Assembly (NCBI GenBank): GCA_002633005.1
Contig: NMRA01000315.1
Coordinates: 452,463-516,462, forward strand
Length of the DNA: 64,000 bases
DNA from: Phoronis australis
Taxonomy: Eukaryota; Phoronida; Phoronidae
Direction of reading: 5' to 3'
Shown here: in pieces, positions 47,154-57,430 of the stretch
Layout of the letters: every line of letters begins with the position of its first letter
How positions within the stretch are numbered: the first letter of the stretch is position 1
Notes under the pieces: model-generated
The model's database searches: none
What the model saw: the letters and a program-made list of their open reading frames with translations, nothing else
Told to the model about the DNA's origin: nothing
Translations under genes and position numbers: made by a program

Positions 47154-47560
47154 GTGGCAACTCGCAATCCCGACTTAGACGAGTACTCAACCGAAGAAGA
47201 CTTCACACGTCATTCATTAAGTTTCACAGGCTATCAGTTAGAACCGGAATACACTGATGAAGAAATAATAGAGAGGCTCCGAGAACGTGCGCAGACAACA
47301 GAACATGTGGATAGTTATGAAAACCGTTTGAATGACTTGTCATGGTGTCATTGAGCTACAAACTGCACGGTACTTAAATATCTGTCGCTTGCGTTTGCTG
47401 CCACGAAATTCCGCAAGTGAAACTCCTTCTTGGAGAAGCGCAGATGTGTGTCACGGACCATCCTGATTTTGCACCGCATCTTAACAGATGTGTGCTTACG
47501 ACGTTTTTTACGGATGAGAATAAGAACTGGCAAAAACATCCTACACCCAGAGGACCGAAC
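47154..47560 (+). pseudogene. P2X7 C-terminal-like protein, one frameshift (K3)
   Basis: The frame starts at 47154 with GTG; the sister copy K4 has ATG at the same place, so the start codon is mutated here. It reads through YQLEPEYTDEEI to LSWCH and a TGA at 47352. A shift of frame then recovers CVCCHEIPQVK and CVTDHPDFAP with NRCVLTTFF. Together these give the FEPEY, WC, CxCC and CxTxHPxF blocks in the order found in the P2X7 receptor cytoplasmic domain. The region between WC and CxCC is disturbed. This is the fullest copy of the domain in the window. Confidence 0.7.
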
Positions 47561-47732
47561 AGAAGCCTCACGAACGATTCAATCATCAAACAGGTTATAA
47601 AAAACGTTATGTTCTCAACCCTTGAATTAATTGTAATTGTTTGGGTTTTCATGGCCAACTGCAATTCTCCATAATCAAAAACTGATCAACAACTTATCCC
47701 ACCAAATACAGTCACGGAGAAGTTTCACGTTC

Positions 47733-47870
47733 TCATACTTGGTATTTTTCAATCATCACTACCATTAGCCACTTCCGAAGCATTATGGACATTCGAAAAA
47801 ACGATATACACGCTTTCCTCACAGCTTCATAGTTCGCACAAGCGGGAACGATACACCACACCATACACTC
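47733..47870 (-). pseudogene. THAP-domain remnant (K3)
   Basis: Minus-strand frame with VWCIVPACANYEAV, giving C-x4-C, then the ISFFR and LRKWL blocks of a THAP domain. The C-x2-H half is not recognisable after a stop near 47733. It lies about 160 bp from the right terminus and points inward toward the P2X7-like gene, the same arrangement as in K4. Confidence 0.6.
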
Positions 47871-48254
47871 TGCATAAGAACCACTGTCGTCGCTGCGTCG
47901 TTTCTCACCTTCCCCCACAGGTTAGCGCGACACCTCTCGGCGAGGTAAGATTGACCATACACGAGGTGAAGCGGATATAGACCGATTAAGATGGTAAAAA
48001 GACTGATTAAATCGGGTGGCATTCTCTTTTAACCGTTCAGTGGGTCTGGGGTTACGCAGGCATAGGTGATGACATACTTGCCTTGAGCCAATACCCAAAA
48101 CGGTTCACGCTCTTAGAGACAATTTTAGGCTGAAATAAATAATTCATGTGATTTTTAATGAAATATTCCGATTCTTGCACTGTTTTAAGGCCACTTAGCT
48201 TTGATTTATAAACAATACTTTTCACTTAAGGGTTTGAGACCACATGAAACAGAT

Positions 48255-48440
48255 GAGCCGAAAATTATTTTTTCACTTTGAAGAAAAAGCCTGTATTACG
48301 GCAAAGGCATCGATATCTGAAACACAACAACAAAAAATTATCAAAATCGCATGGTGCGTTCAAATTTTATCGCTATTTATGTGTCAAAATTTGACTCACT
48401 GTTTTGATCGGGTCGGCCATCTTGGATGTCAGCGGTATAG
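48255..48440 (+). repeat. Dispersed repeat X, copy 3
   Basis: TTTCACTTTGAAGAAAAAG, AAATCGCATGGTGCGTTC, CTATTTATGTGTCA, GGTCGGCCATCTTGG and GTCAGCGGTATAGGTT. The open frame here is incidental. Confidence 0.7.
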
Positions 48441-48633
48441 GTTTACGAGTCTAAAAATGCTTATTATAATGAAATTATTTTCATAAATATTCAAATAGAA
48501 GAATCTAGCTACACATATACTTACCTACCATTCTGTAAAATCTAAGATATTACACCAGAATTTAATCAAGCAGATGTAAGTTCTTGAGTGGTTAAAGTAC
48601 TCAAGGATCATTCAGCCTCATAGCTTCATACTT

Positions 48634-48885
48634 CATTTATTATCATGCTTGTCAAATTCTAGTTCAGAAAGAATGCTTTTATGGTACTCAGTCGCCATGA
48701 TAACAATTATGCATGTCCACTTTCATACTTAACGTGATTTTGGTTCATCTTGTATTTCTGAGATTCTAAGTTAGTTATTGTGGCAAAAGGTTGTTAGGAT
48801 CATTATACCTTACCGATTAATTTGTACTAAGATCACTTTGCTAGATGCAAGCCTTAGCCACAATTTGGGTGGAATTGGTTAAACG
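48634..48885 (-). repeat. Right arm of outer inverted repeat pair Y
   Basis: Inverse of 35690-36063. With pair Z it forms a nested symmetrical arrangement around the nuclease pseudogene. The Y-to-Z distance is 2.27 kb on the left and 3.89 kb on the right, or 2.08 kb once inserted element K3 (1.8 kb) is subtracted. Confidence 0.7.
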
Positions 48886-49953
48886 ATAAGCATCGTGTAA
48901 AAATGATTAAAACTCCAAAACTCCGATCACAGGCATAGCATCAGTTAGAAAGTGACGGGGGCTTGGAACAGGTTAGACATGTGAACGGTTTCCAAAATGC
49001 TAAAATTGTCACTGGTGGGGCAGCGCACGTTAGAATCATTCGAAAACATGCATGTAAATAATACAAGTTTTTGGTCAAATTAGAAGTAAAAGGTGGAAAA
49101 GAAAGACAACGCTACAGTGCAGCATGTAAACGTTTCAATATTAATCAAAAGTCATCCTCAGGTACCACAGTAGCCAGACAAACATCGTAACAGAATGCTA
49201 CATTAATTTCGAAACGGTGTTTTCAAAGATTCATATGCCATCATTTCCTATAGAGAGACGTTTCGGCAAAAATTAAAGAAATTTCACCAAAGAAATCTTG
49301 TTATAGAAACTGCTACCAAGTGGTGAGCAGTACTAGAATTGTCGACTGATTTTATCACCACAGAAACATATTTGCAAAACTAATGAATCCCCTTTATGAG
49401 GTTTGAGAGATACAACTACATACTGCCCGTAGTCAGGCACTGTAAAATACGCTATGGTATGTCCTTCCGATCGACTGTTGCTTGAAAACAAACAAAAAGC
49501 CCATTTCTTATTTTTTATTTTCTTAGTCAGACAGCAATCTAATTGAAACATTATTGGAAATCATCAGCACTCCAAAAATTGGTTAAAAATCATGGACACA
49601 AAATTTAGCAAAATTTACCGAATTTTAACACTCCAGTGAAGGTTAACAAAACTCTTTTAAAGTGTGACGACTGTCTTCTGATAGAGAGGTTCACTGTCTA
49701 CATAAACATCATAAAAAATTTTCTTTCCAGTTCTTTTAAGCCGCTTAAAAGAAACTTCACTATTTAAAACTTTTTGAACCAAAAGTGACTATTTCTGTTG
49801 TCACAAATGGACTGAAACTTTGTTTAATTATTTGATTATTCTTTTGTTCTGTTTGTGTACTAACATATGGTACTTGACTTGCGTGGCGGATGATGTATTT
49901 TGTTTACCAAAGAATAGTGTGGAACATTCTAGAAGATTCTAGCATGTAAATGA
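48886..49953. other. Gene R intron, nothing recognised
   Basis: AT-rich, lying between repeat Y and K4, with no motif. Confidence 0.5.
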
Positions 49954-51024
49954 TTAAAGGAGAATGCCACCCAAAACCAACCTATTTTGTATCAATTTAG
50001 ATCGAGTAGTCCTACTCGATAACGGCAGGTTTGGTTGCATTACCTGGCGGCAGACGGGGGTGTTGAAATTATCCAATGACGTAATTGGCTTCACACGCAG
50101 TCTGTTCAGCAGTTCACAACACGGGTTAGTGGTGTTAGCTTATCGCTTGAATTTATCATTTAACACCAATAAATCATCAAACTTCGATGTACATCCCTTA
50201 AAAATACACCGAGTTCTTATAAAAACGTGTTGTATTATTTCGCTGTTACGGATTTACTGGTATTTGGACACACCGTAGCCTACAAGTTCGGCAGGCCAAT
50301 TTACAAAGGTCCGTACCAGGAGTTTGGGGTCTGTTCGGAGATAATTTCGAAGTATTCTTCTCTGAAATACAAACAGGAGCACCTAGATCTGTGTTGTTTA
50401 TTCTCGTGATTTTTTTAGTTCTAAACACACAAAACGCTTGTTATCCCGGCTAGTGCGGGCTCGGAAACCAATCAAGCCCGTCACGGCCGCCGGGACTGGC
50501 AAGAACATAAACCAGCTTGAGTTGGAAGACTAAATGTTCAGTCACAAAAAGGCTATTATAGTGAGCCAAAGAAAGAATGCGCAAGAAATTATTTATGTGA
50601 ATTAGCCACGAAACTGAAAATATACTTACTTGTCGGGGGCTGCGAAGTCGCGGTATCCCCTTACACAGATCGTCAGGGCAAAGGTTGTACAGTAACAATG
50701 ATTTGAATAATGTATTTGTACAATATCATATAAAATTGAGTAATTCTTTCTCAACAGCTTTCTGTAAGCAAACATTGAATAGCATGCGCTCGCACACGGC
50801 CTCGGTGCCCGGTCAATTACCTTTGTTGCACGCATCAAAAGCCGGTTACGCAGTGGTTTATTCAGTGCTGGCTTCTTAAAACATTTGCACTCACGAACAC
50901 TCCAAGGTATTACAAATTGTATCTAATGAGACAGACTTTGTTTCTGTTTCATATAAGCACTGCTTAGGATCACTTTAGGATGACAATAATTCATTTTGAA
51001 ATAACGCAGAACAATAAAGTCTAC

Positions 51025-51180
51025 ATGGCAACTCGCCGGGCAACAATCCCGACTTAGTCAAGACCTCATCCGACGAAGACTTCAAGGGTCGGATCGTTAG
51101 TTTTCACAGGATATCAGTTCGAACCGGAATACACTGATCAAGAAATACTACATTGGTGCCGTGAACATGCATGTATGGAT
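51025..51180 (+). pseudogene. P2X7 C-terminal-like protein, N-terminal remnant (K4)
   Basis: ATG at 51025 opens MATR as in K3. Small indels follow, then the frame FTGYQFEPEYTDQEIL is recovered. The cysteine blocks that follow in K3 are missing because of the central deletion. The conserved ATG here shows that the GTG at the matching place in K3 is secondary. Confidence 0.55.
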
Positions 51181-51182
51181 AG

Positions 51183-51413
51183 TTCCTTGGTAAGTCTTAA
51201 TTCGTCAGAGAAATCACTGTCGACGAAATGCCGGCCACAGACACGGAGATGTTTCACTTCCATTTACTTGCTAATAACAGCGTATTTTTCATTCTTCACT
51301 ATCGCGTGCCACTTCCTAAGCATTTCGGGCTCTCGAGGAAGTCAAAAAAACGATATACCCGCTTTCTTCGCAGCTTCATAATTCGGACAAGCGGGAACGA
51401 TGCACCAGAGTAT
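51183..51413 (-). pseudogene. THAP domain with both zinc-ligand pairs but two stops (K4)
   Basis: Read from 51413, where the expected ATG is ATA, the frame gives LWCIVPACPNYEAAKKAG, ISFF, a TGA, LPREPEMLRKWHAIV, a TAA, then HLRVCGRHFVDSDF. C-x4-C and C-x2-H are at proper THAP spacing, and the Pro, Trp and Phe landmarks are present. Both stops are in one frame and each is explained by a single base change. It shows that family 2 carries a genuine THAP gene opposite the P2X7-like gene. Confidence 0.7.
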
Positions 51414-51690
51414 GGCGGCATTCACTCTGGAGACGAACCACTGACGTGGCTGCGTCGTCTCTCACCTTCCTCACAGGTTAACGCGACACCTCTCGGCAAG
51501 GTGAGGTCGACAGTATAAGAGGCGATGTGGATATAGACCGATTAAAACGGTAAAAAAGACTATTTTAATCGGGTGGCATTCTCCTTCAATGTACTTGGGA
51601 ACCTTCTAGATGTTTGTAGAATGATTGGATAGATTCGGGAAAGTTCAAGAATGTGCTTGAAATGATGAAAAGTTCTAGAACGTTGCATTG

Positions 51691-51798
<108 letters not shown>

Positions 51799-52771
51799 CC
51801 AGGAACGGATTAGATGAGTTAAAACTTGAAGGCAGTTGAAAATCAGTTGAAGTTAAAGGGAATTACAAGAACGCAGCAGTTGAGTTGCTGAAAGTGTCCC
51901 AAAAGTTCATCACAAGTCATGGCTTCGCAGGACTGGCTGGAGACATACATTACGTCGGACGCTTTTCTTTTGAGTAGCCTTGTGAACGTATGGTCGAGAT
52001 TAATATAGTGATTCAATCGAAGCAAAAAATTCAAAAGCAAAATATTCATGATGCTCTAACTTAAAATATAATGTCCAAAATTTTCAAATTAACGTTATGA
52101 ACATATCGCACCAGGATGTATGAACGCGCATTTTGTGTCCTCGTGTCATTAAGTTAAAAAGTAAGTGATTGCGAGCCAAAATATTTTCCTAGATTTTTAA
52201 ATGGCCTTGCCCGGACTTCATAACAACGTGTGATGAACAATTTGGCCACCCATGATAATAAAAAATAACACACGACAGAAAGCTTACGCAGAAATGTGAT
52301 TCCGGCCTCGAACAGTGCAGCAGGTAATAAAAATTGCAATGTTCATGGCTGTATGGAAAGTAAAATCCAGTTTGACTAAATCGAGAGCGTTTTGGAAATA
52401 ATATACATGCAATTGCTATTTTGTTCGTTCAGAAACACCGTTGTGTATCGCACATTAAGTTAAGAGGAGAACAACGGTATGCTGACTTCTTTTTTAATGC
52501 GCCGTTGTTCTGTCACTCACTAAGATTTCCATATAAATGAGGAGAGATGTCGATCTTCCTTTAAGTTACATGTAAGGAAAATTTCTTAGGAAGAAATGAA
52601 AATTTCCGATACTAATAGACAAAACTAACGATTTTCTTAAGATAACTTAAAGAAAAAAAAATCGTAACTTAAGAAAATTATTAACTTGAGGAAAATTCAT
52701 AATACTGCTTTTGAGTAAATTACTTTGTAATTACTCTTTAGCAACGTCTTTAACTGACAAACATAACGTAC

Positions 52772-52966
52772 ATTTTAGGGATTCTATGTGATCGCATTCC
52801 AGAAAATTCTTGCAAGAGACAAGTCTTTCATCGTCGCCGATACACGGCAGGCCACCCTTCTTGGGAGGTGGATTAGTACAAGCTCTTTTGGCCAACCGAG
52901 ACCCTGTGCTACATGTCACACTACACTCTCCAGTGGCTTTCCATGGAGACCAGTTACCATCGATGG
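52772..52966 (-). CDS. Gene R thrombospondin type 1 repeat exon
   Basis: This 195-bp exon encodes one TSP1 repeat. It has the WSPW motif near the start, then six cysteines in the usual order (GECSVTCS, RACT, LPCIG, VSCK, LECD), with the CSVTC and R-x-C elements and the GG-x-x-C turn. The acceptor is CTTCAG and the proposed donor is GTACGT after one base of a codon, so the exon is symmetrical phase 1-1 as expected for TSP1 exons. If that donor were not used, the frame would run 13 more codons to a stop at 52731, giving a secreted form. Phase matching to the membrane exon at 31124 favours splicing. Ig-Ig-TSP1 order recalls UNC5-type receptors, but no ZU5 or death domain follows. Confidence 0.82.
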
Positions 52967-53203
52967 CTGAAGATAAACCAAACATCACATAAAGCAGATG
53001 ACATCGCGAAGTAGGCTTTACATGTACATTGACCTCCGCTGCAAGATTGTAATTCGAAATTTCGAGTTTGCGAAGTTGATATCTGTACTGGTGAAGCACA
53101 CACTTTAGGTTTCATAGATTTTATGCAACTTCTTCTGTTCAATTAAATTTGACGATTAATGATTCTCGCGAATTCTAGAATGTAGTCGGCTTCATTGGCT
53201 TAC

Positions 53204-53548
53204 AGATTAACTTGAACACCACCCCTTTTCGCTTGGCCAAATGAGACGCTTTCCGATTGGCAGCCAAGCACTCCAGTTTTTGGTTGTCAAATGCTCGTGA
53301 CACTGTAAACTGTACACCTCTAGTGCACGAAACGTATTTTGATAGGTTGTCACTTCGTTGGCACTTCATTTCTGTCGTGCTGTACATAGCAGACGACACG
53401 TTCGCCACCCAGTCCACTCGAGGAGTCGGTAGTAGGTTATTTGCGTGGCAACTTATCTGAATAATTTCACTGTGCATTACTTCCAGTTGTTCTTGCATGA
53501 GCTCTTCACCAGTAGTGGAATTTCTGAGGATGAGGCTACCCGGACCAC
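53204..53548 (-). CDS. Gene R second Ig-like exon
   Basis: This 345-bp exon is phase 1-1, with acceptor CTTGCAG and donor GTAAGCC. It begins GPGSLILRNST. Core cysteines are in IQISCHANN and KLECLAANR, the core Trp in VDWVAN, and an additional Cys pair sits in MKCQRS and VSCTRG. It is co-linear with gene L exon 8, including the extra Cys pair and the block HLAKRK. The exon joins in frame to the upstream Ig exon (giving GGP at the junction) and to the TSP1 exon downstream. The extra disulfide is an inference from paired conservation. Confidence 0.87.
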
Positions 53549-53878
53549 CTGCAAGATAAAATGAGGATTTAATTATCAATTTGTTAAAACTTAGCAAGCA
53601 CCGGTTTTTGTTTCTTTGGCAGCTAAAAAGCCAATAATGCAGCTTTATAATACATGTACGTACTGGTCTGAACGCACAATATTACGGAAAATCTATAAGT
53701 TTGGCTACTGTTTTCCTCGGCCAGCGACCACCAAATTGTAGGCCAGCTCATTCCCTAAAATATTTTAGTATTGAAAAGTGACTATAATTAGTAATTGCCT
53801 ACATGTATGTTTTGGATGGAGACCACCAAAAGAGTTTATCTAATAAAAATTCAGTTTAATTCATCAATACATGGAGAA

Positions 53879-54027
53879 TCCTACACGAGTCTCAGGTTTA
53901 CATGTACATGTATGACATAGGCAAAACCTCTTGGAAATTTCTTCAAAATCCCGAGGAATGCCGAGAGATTTTGACGAAGTTTCCAAGAGGTTTTGCCCAT
54001 GTCAAAAATCTGAGACAAGTGTAGGAC
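53879..54027. repeat. 150-bp foldback
   Basis: TCCTACAC...GTCTCAG and GGCAAAACCTCTTGGAAATTT on the left are inverted on the right as AAGTTTCCAAGAGGTTTTGCC and CTGAGAC...GTGTAGGA, with a short loop. It lies in the gene R intron between its two Ig exons. Probably a small MITE. Confidence 0.75.
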
Positions 54028-54768
54028 TTGTATTCTCACATGAACCGAAAAAACGATGTTACCAGCTAGGCCTCCCATTTTTAGGTATACACCTCACGGT
54101 TTGATCTGTTGCTACTACCACTATTTCAGACAAGTTTGACATCATAGAAACAATGACATTTCTTTCAGCTTTTAAGCTCTTTAAAACACGGGACTATGCC
54201 GCCATTTTTCAAAAATTATTGGCTTGCCCTTCTCAAAGGCGAACTTTTGCTTTTGCACTGGTAAAAGTCTGTCAAGCTGCCCGCATATACATGTACATGG
54301 ATGCCTTTATTTCCTTCCACCACAACGTAGTTATAAGAAATTGTCATTCCCAACTAAGGTAGTAGACAGAACCCGTCGCCATCAGATTAACTTTGGTCTC
54401 GTTCCTTTTGTGTGGAGCAGGACAATTACTGCAGATGACTCCAAGCTAATAAGACACTGGCGGAAATAAATCAAACTAACGTGGACTAAATTTTTTTCTA
54501 TCAAGTAGACTTTCGAATCCCGAAATTGAATTCTCCGTAAAAAATGTTATGGTCATTTGCTCTAGAAAAAATACGATAAGCATTAGCCATATACGATGTC
54601 ATTGTTTCTGTTGTGCTTACCAAGGGAAGTGTGTTTTCCGTAATGCAGGATACAGAATTGGTTTATGACCTTTGAGCACCAACAAAAGATTACAAAAACG
54701 TTTTAACTGTAAAAAACTTGTTACCTGATCCTAGAAACTCCTTTCGTCTGGGGTTGAAACTGTACGCA

Positions 54769-54925
54769 GTAGCGGACTTGGGGGAGAGGGGGACATGGCC
54801 CCCTAAAATTTTCCAAGATTCCATTTGGCATTTCGGGGTTGCAAATGTCTGACGGACAAAATTCTGGCTAATACTCTGCTCTGTCCATCTCTAACTAAAA
54901 ATCTTAGACCCGCCCCCGGTACGGG
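54769..54925 (+). repeat. G-rich short repeat, partial copy 5
   Basis: AGTAGCGGACTTGGGGG, then GGCCCCCTAAAATTTTCC and CCATTTGGCATTTCGGGG, the last two shared with copy 1. It lies in the gene R intron between the two Ig exons. Confidence 0.6.
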
Positions 54926-55309
54926 GTATATTTTCGACTACACTGTATACCAAGAAACAACTTGTTACATTTTAGGAGAGGCCTAGCAATGTAAAATGTA
55001 GCAATGACATAAAACGTAACAGTTGATACATTTTACGAATTTGTTTCAAGGCAATACGTTTCCAACTGCAATTAATTGTTGTTGTTTTTGTCTCACCAAG
55101 TAGTTTCCCTTCAGCTCGGAGTTTGACTTGAACTAAACTGACTTGAGTAAAGTTTGATGGTGGTTATTGTAGGAGTAATTCAAGGGTCTCAGTAGAAATT
55201 ACTGGCTACGGGCCCACAACAGCAGACGTTTTTTTTTTGTAGTAGAACAACTACTCATTATGACCAAAACATACCCGAGGACATAATTCCACTCGCCGCG
55301 CCACAAGAT

Positions 55310-55352
55310 TGTCACACACGCGCACACACACGCATACAGAGAGAGAGAGATA
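55310..55352. repeat. CA and GA microsatellite
   Basis: CACACACGCGCACACACACG followed by GAGAGAGAGA. Short and noncoding. Confidence 0.8.
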
Positions 55353-55984
55353 GATTATTACATGTTCTCAGCCGTTATCCCCTGTTATCTAGAGTCCTCG
55401 TGGATTTTGGAGAATTATCACCCTCGGGGCTTACCACATACTAAACGAGAAACATTGCAATGAATCGATTTACCTTTTCTGACTCTCCACGGCTTTGTAA
55501 CTACATGTACTTTCTATGTCAGAGGCCCGGGGTCGAAGGTCGTGACCTTTTAAGAAAAGCCCAGCTATTTTTGTCACATAATGCTTTTACTCAAAACCAA
55601 TTGAAAACTTAAATATTATAAAAATAAATTGAATTTATAAATTAAGGTTTACCAACTATTATAGCTTAAAACACGTTTTTTTTTCACGTTAAGCTTCGAC
55701 CGGGAAATTATCGTCTGCTAAAGTAAGTTACCACTGGTAACTGAATTTAATTCTCAAGTCAAAGATCCTGACGACACGATACCCGCATTCAAGCTGTAGA
55801 TCGGTGATTTACAAGTAAGAGGACATGAGAGAAAATTTTCACTGAATTAAGATATCATTTTTATGGAAATTATGTGTCTTATTTTTCGTAACGTATAAGT
55901 ACAATACAATGCGGTTTGTTGAACGTGGTATTATTGCGCGTGCTCATTTAAGTATTCTATTTTCACTCTTGATGACGTCAGCCG

Positions 55985-56065
55985 CTGCATGGTGTAGTGG
56001 GAAAGTCAGCGATCAGCAATTTCAGGGTCCCGGGTTCGACTCCGTCCTCGGTTTCCCGCCAAATC
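55985..56065 (+). repeat. tRNA-like sequence, probably a SINE head or tRNA pseudogene
   Basis: TGGTGTAGTGG (55990-56000) fits the pol III A box, and GGGTTCGACTCC (56032-56043) fits the B box, about 40 bp apart as in tRNA genes. I could not form a convincing acceptor stem, so a functional tRNA is unlikely. It lies just downstream (on the minus strand) of the first visible Ig exon of gene R. Confidence 0.5.
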
Positions 56066-56175
56066 GTTGTCTCACTAGTGAGATAACTTGATGGGTTATT
56101 ACACGGTTGTATCTGCCATTTGACGCTAATATTGTGGTATAAATACCTTTACGTATATGGTAACACTTTCCTTAC

Positions 56176-56493
56176 CTATGATTATCACTTTTAACGAAGC
56201 TTCAGCCTTCAAACTTGGACTAGCAACATTTACTGCTACGCATTTTATACTCCTCATTGCATAGCGAGCCGTGAACTTCACTTCTTTTGTAACCACCTGT
56301 AAGCTGTTAGCCATTTCTTTTTTCTTGGACACCGCATCTCCTTCAACCCCGGTGACTTCTATTTGTGCACCAGGATAAATCACGTCAGTTGAACATGTTA
56401 CTTCTGAATATTGCCCCTCAACGACTGAAAATTCATCACCGTCTTGGTAGGTTTTCGAATCCCCGTTGGAAAATTCTACCTTGGTTGGGCCAA
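56176..56493 (-). CDS. Gene R Ig-like exon (first seen in the window)
   Basis: This 318-bp exon is phase 1-1, with acceptor TCTTTTAG and donor GTAAGG. It translates from GPTKVEFSNGD, with core cysteines in SEVTCSTDVIYP and SIKCVAVNV and TG (VTGV) in place of the core Trp, exactly as in its gene L paralogue at 2061-2378. The acceptor shows that at least one more exon lies upstream. I found no convincing Ig or signal-peptide exon in 56494-64000 on this strand, so the 5' end is probably outside the window. It is the outermost domain visible of an Ig-Ig-TSP1-membrane protein. Confidence 0.85.
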
Positions 56494-57162
56494 CTAAAAG
56501 ATGCAGAAAAAAATACCTGTACTAGTCACTTCCCAACGACCACAGAAGATTGTTTTGGAATTAAAGCGGACACAGCACTACGAAATGAAGAGTCTACTAA
56601 GATTACAGTAAGAGACTGTACTAAAGTCACATGTAGTACCATCCCCGAGAACCTATGGCTTGGTTCCCGTTTTGAGGGTACAGCTTGTGTTTTAGGTTAT
56701 TTAATACTATGAAGGTGTTATCGTTCCTACCGGAGCATTTTAACAGAGTGCATAGAGCGTTGACTGGAGAGAAGTTGTCGTCCGTTAACTTGTCTAATTT
56801 AATTTTAAATTTCCCTCTTTAGAGAACCAAACCTTTTGTGGATGGGAGTTTTTAAGCAAACCAGGTAAGCGCAACTATTAAGTCGTCGTAGAATTTAACA
56901 CAGAGGTAAGGCAGATTTTTCTCTGCTAAAGCGGTACGATGAAACCCATGCAAAAGCGCAATCCATCTGGATGGTGGCCACGAACTTCATAGCCCGTGAA
57001 CACCCGTCTCAGTCATCACCACTTTACAGTAGGTTCCCAACTCATCTACATTAAAGCGGTCCGAAAGATTATGTAGGACTTTATGGACATGCCAGAGAGT
57101 AGTGTAGCCAGATGTTCTGGCGACCAGTTTAAGCGGTGCTTAGGTCAAACGTCATATTTCAA

Positions 57163-57430
57163 AGGTGAAGGTCATAGGTCAAAGGTGAATCCGTATGGTA
57201 CTTCATCTTCTGCAAACCGGAATGAAGTGTTAATGACGTAATCGATCTTTTTAATTAGGTTTAATTACACCCGAAATTGATGTCATTGGTGAACCGGAAG
57301 AAGGTGGAAGTGACGTCATTTGAAAACGGGAAGGAAGGTCAAAGTCACGTGATACAGTAAACTGGAAGAGAGTGAAAACGAGGTCATAGTCGAATCGAGG
57401 TTATGTGGTTGTTGACGTCATCATGGTTGA
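57163..57430 (+). repeat. Degenerate tandem repeat with nuclear-receptor-like half sites
   Basis: At 57163-57188 the order is AGGTGA, AGGTCA, t, AGGTCA, a, AGGTGA, which contains perfect DR1-type spacing. After it come degenerate units of about 30-35 bp with the pattern AAACCGGAAG...GGTCAAAGTCACGTGAT. The DR1 match may be only a by-product of the repeat. Confidence 0.45.

Larger units (their letters stand above)
46225..48028. mobile_element. Kolobok-like element K3 (family 2)
   Basis: This 1804-bp element is bounded by AGGAGAATGCCACCC and its near-perfect inverse GGGTGGCATTCTC, flanked by TTAA at 46221-46224 and 48029-48032. Unlike family 1 the inverted termini are only about 16 bp. Near the left end of the interior a P2X7-like gene points right; near the right end a THAP gene points left. 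It is inserted exactly at the right end of the foldback repeat 45424-46222 and splits the region between the two arms of a larger inverted repeat. Confidence 0.85.
49958..51585. mobile_element. Kolobok-like element K4 (family 2)
   Basis: This 1628-bp sister copy of K3 lies in the same orientation. It begins AGGAGAATGCCACCC after TTAA (49954-49957) and ends GGGTGGCATTCTCCT followed by TCAA, a one-base change from the expected TTAA. The left 1.1 kb aligns throughout to K3. A central deletion has brought the P2X7-like start next to the THAP gene. It lies in the gene R intron about 1.2 kb downstream of the TSP1 exon. Confidence 0.84.

Noticed and set aside
55985-56065. Functional tRNA gene
   Set aside because: Good A and B boxes but no convincing acceptor stem or anticodon arm, so it is reported only as tRNA-like repeat sequence.
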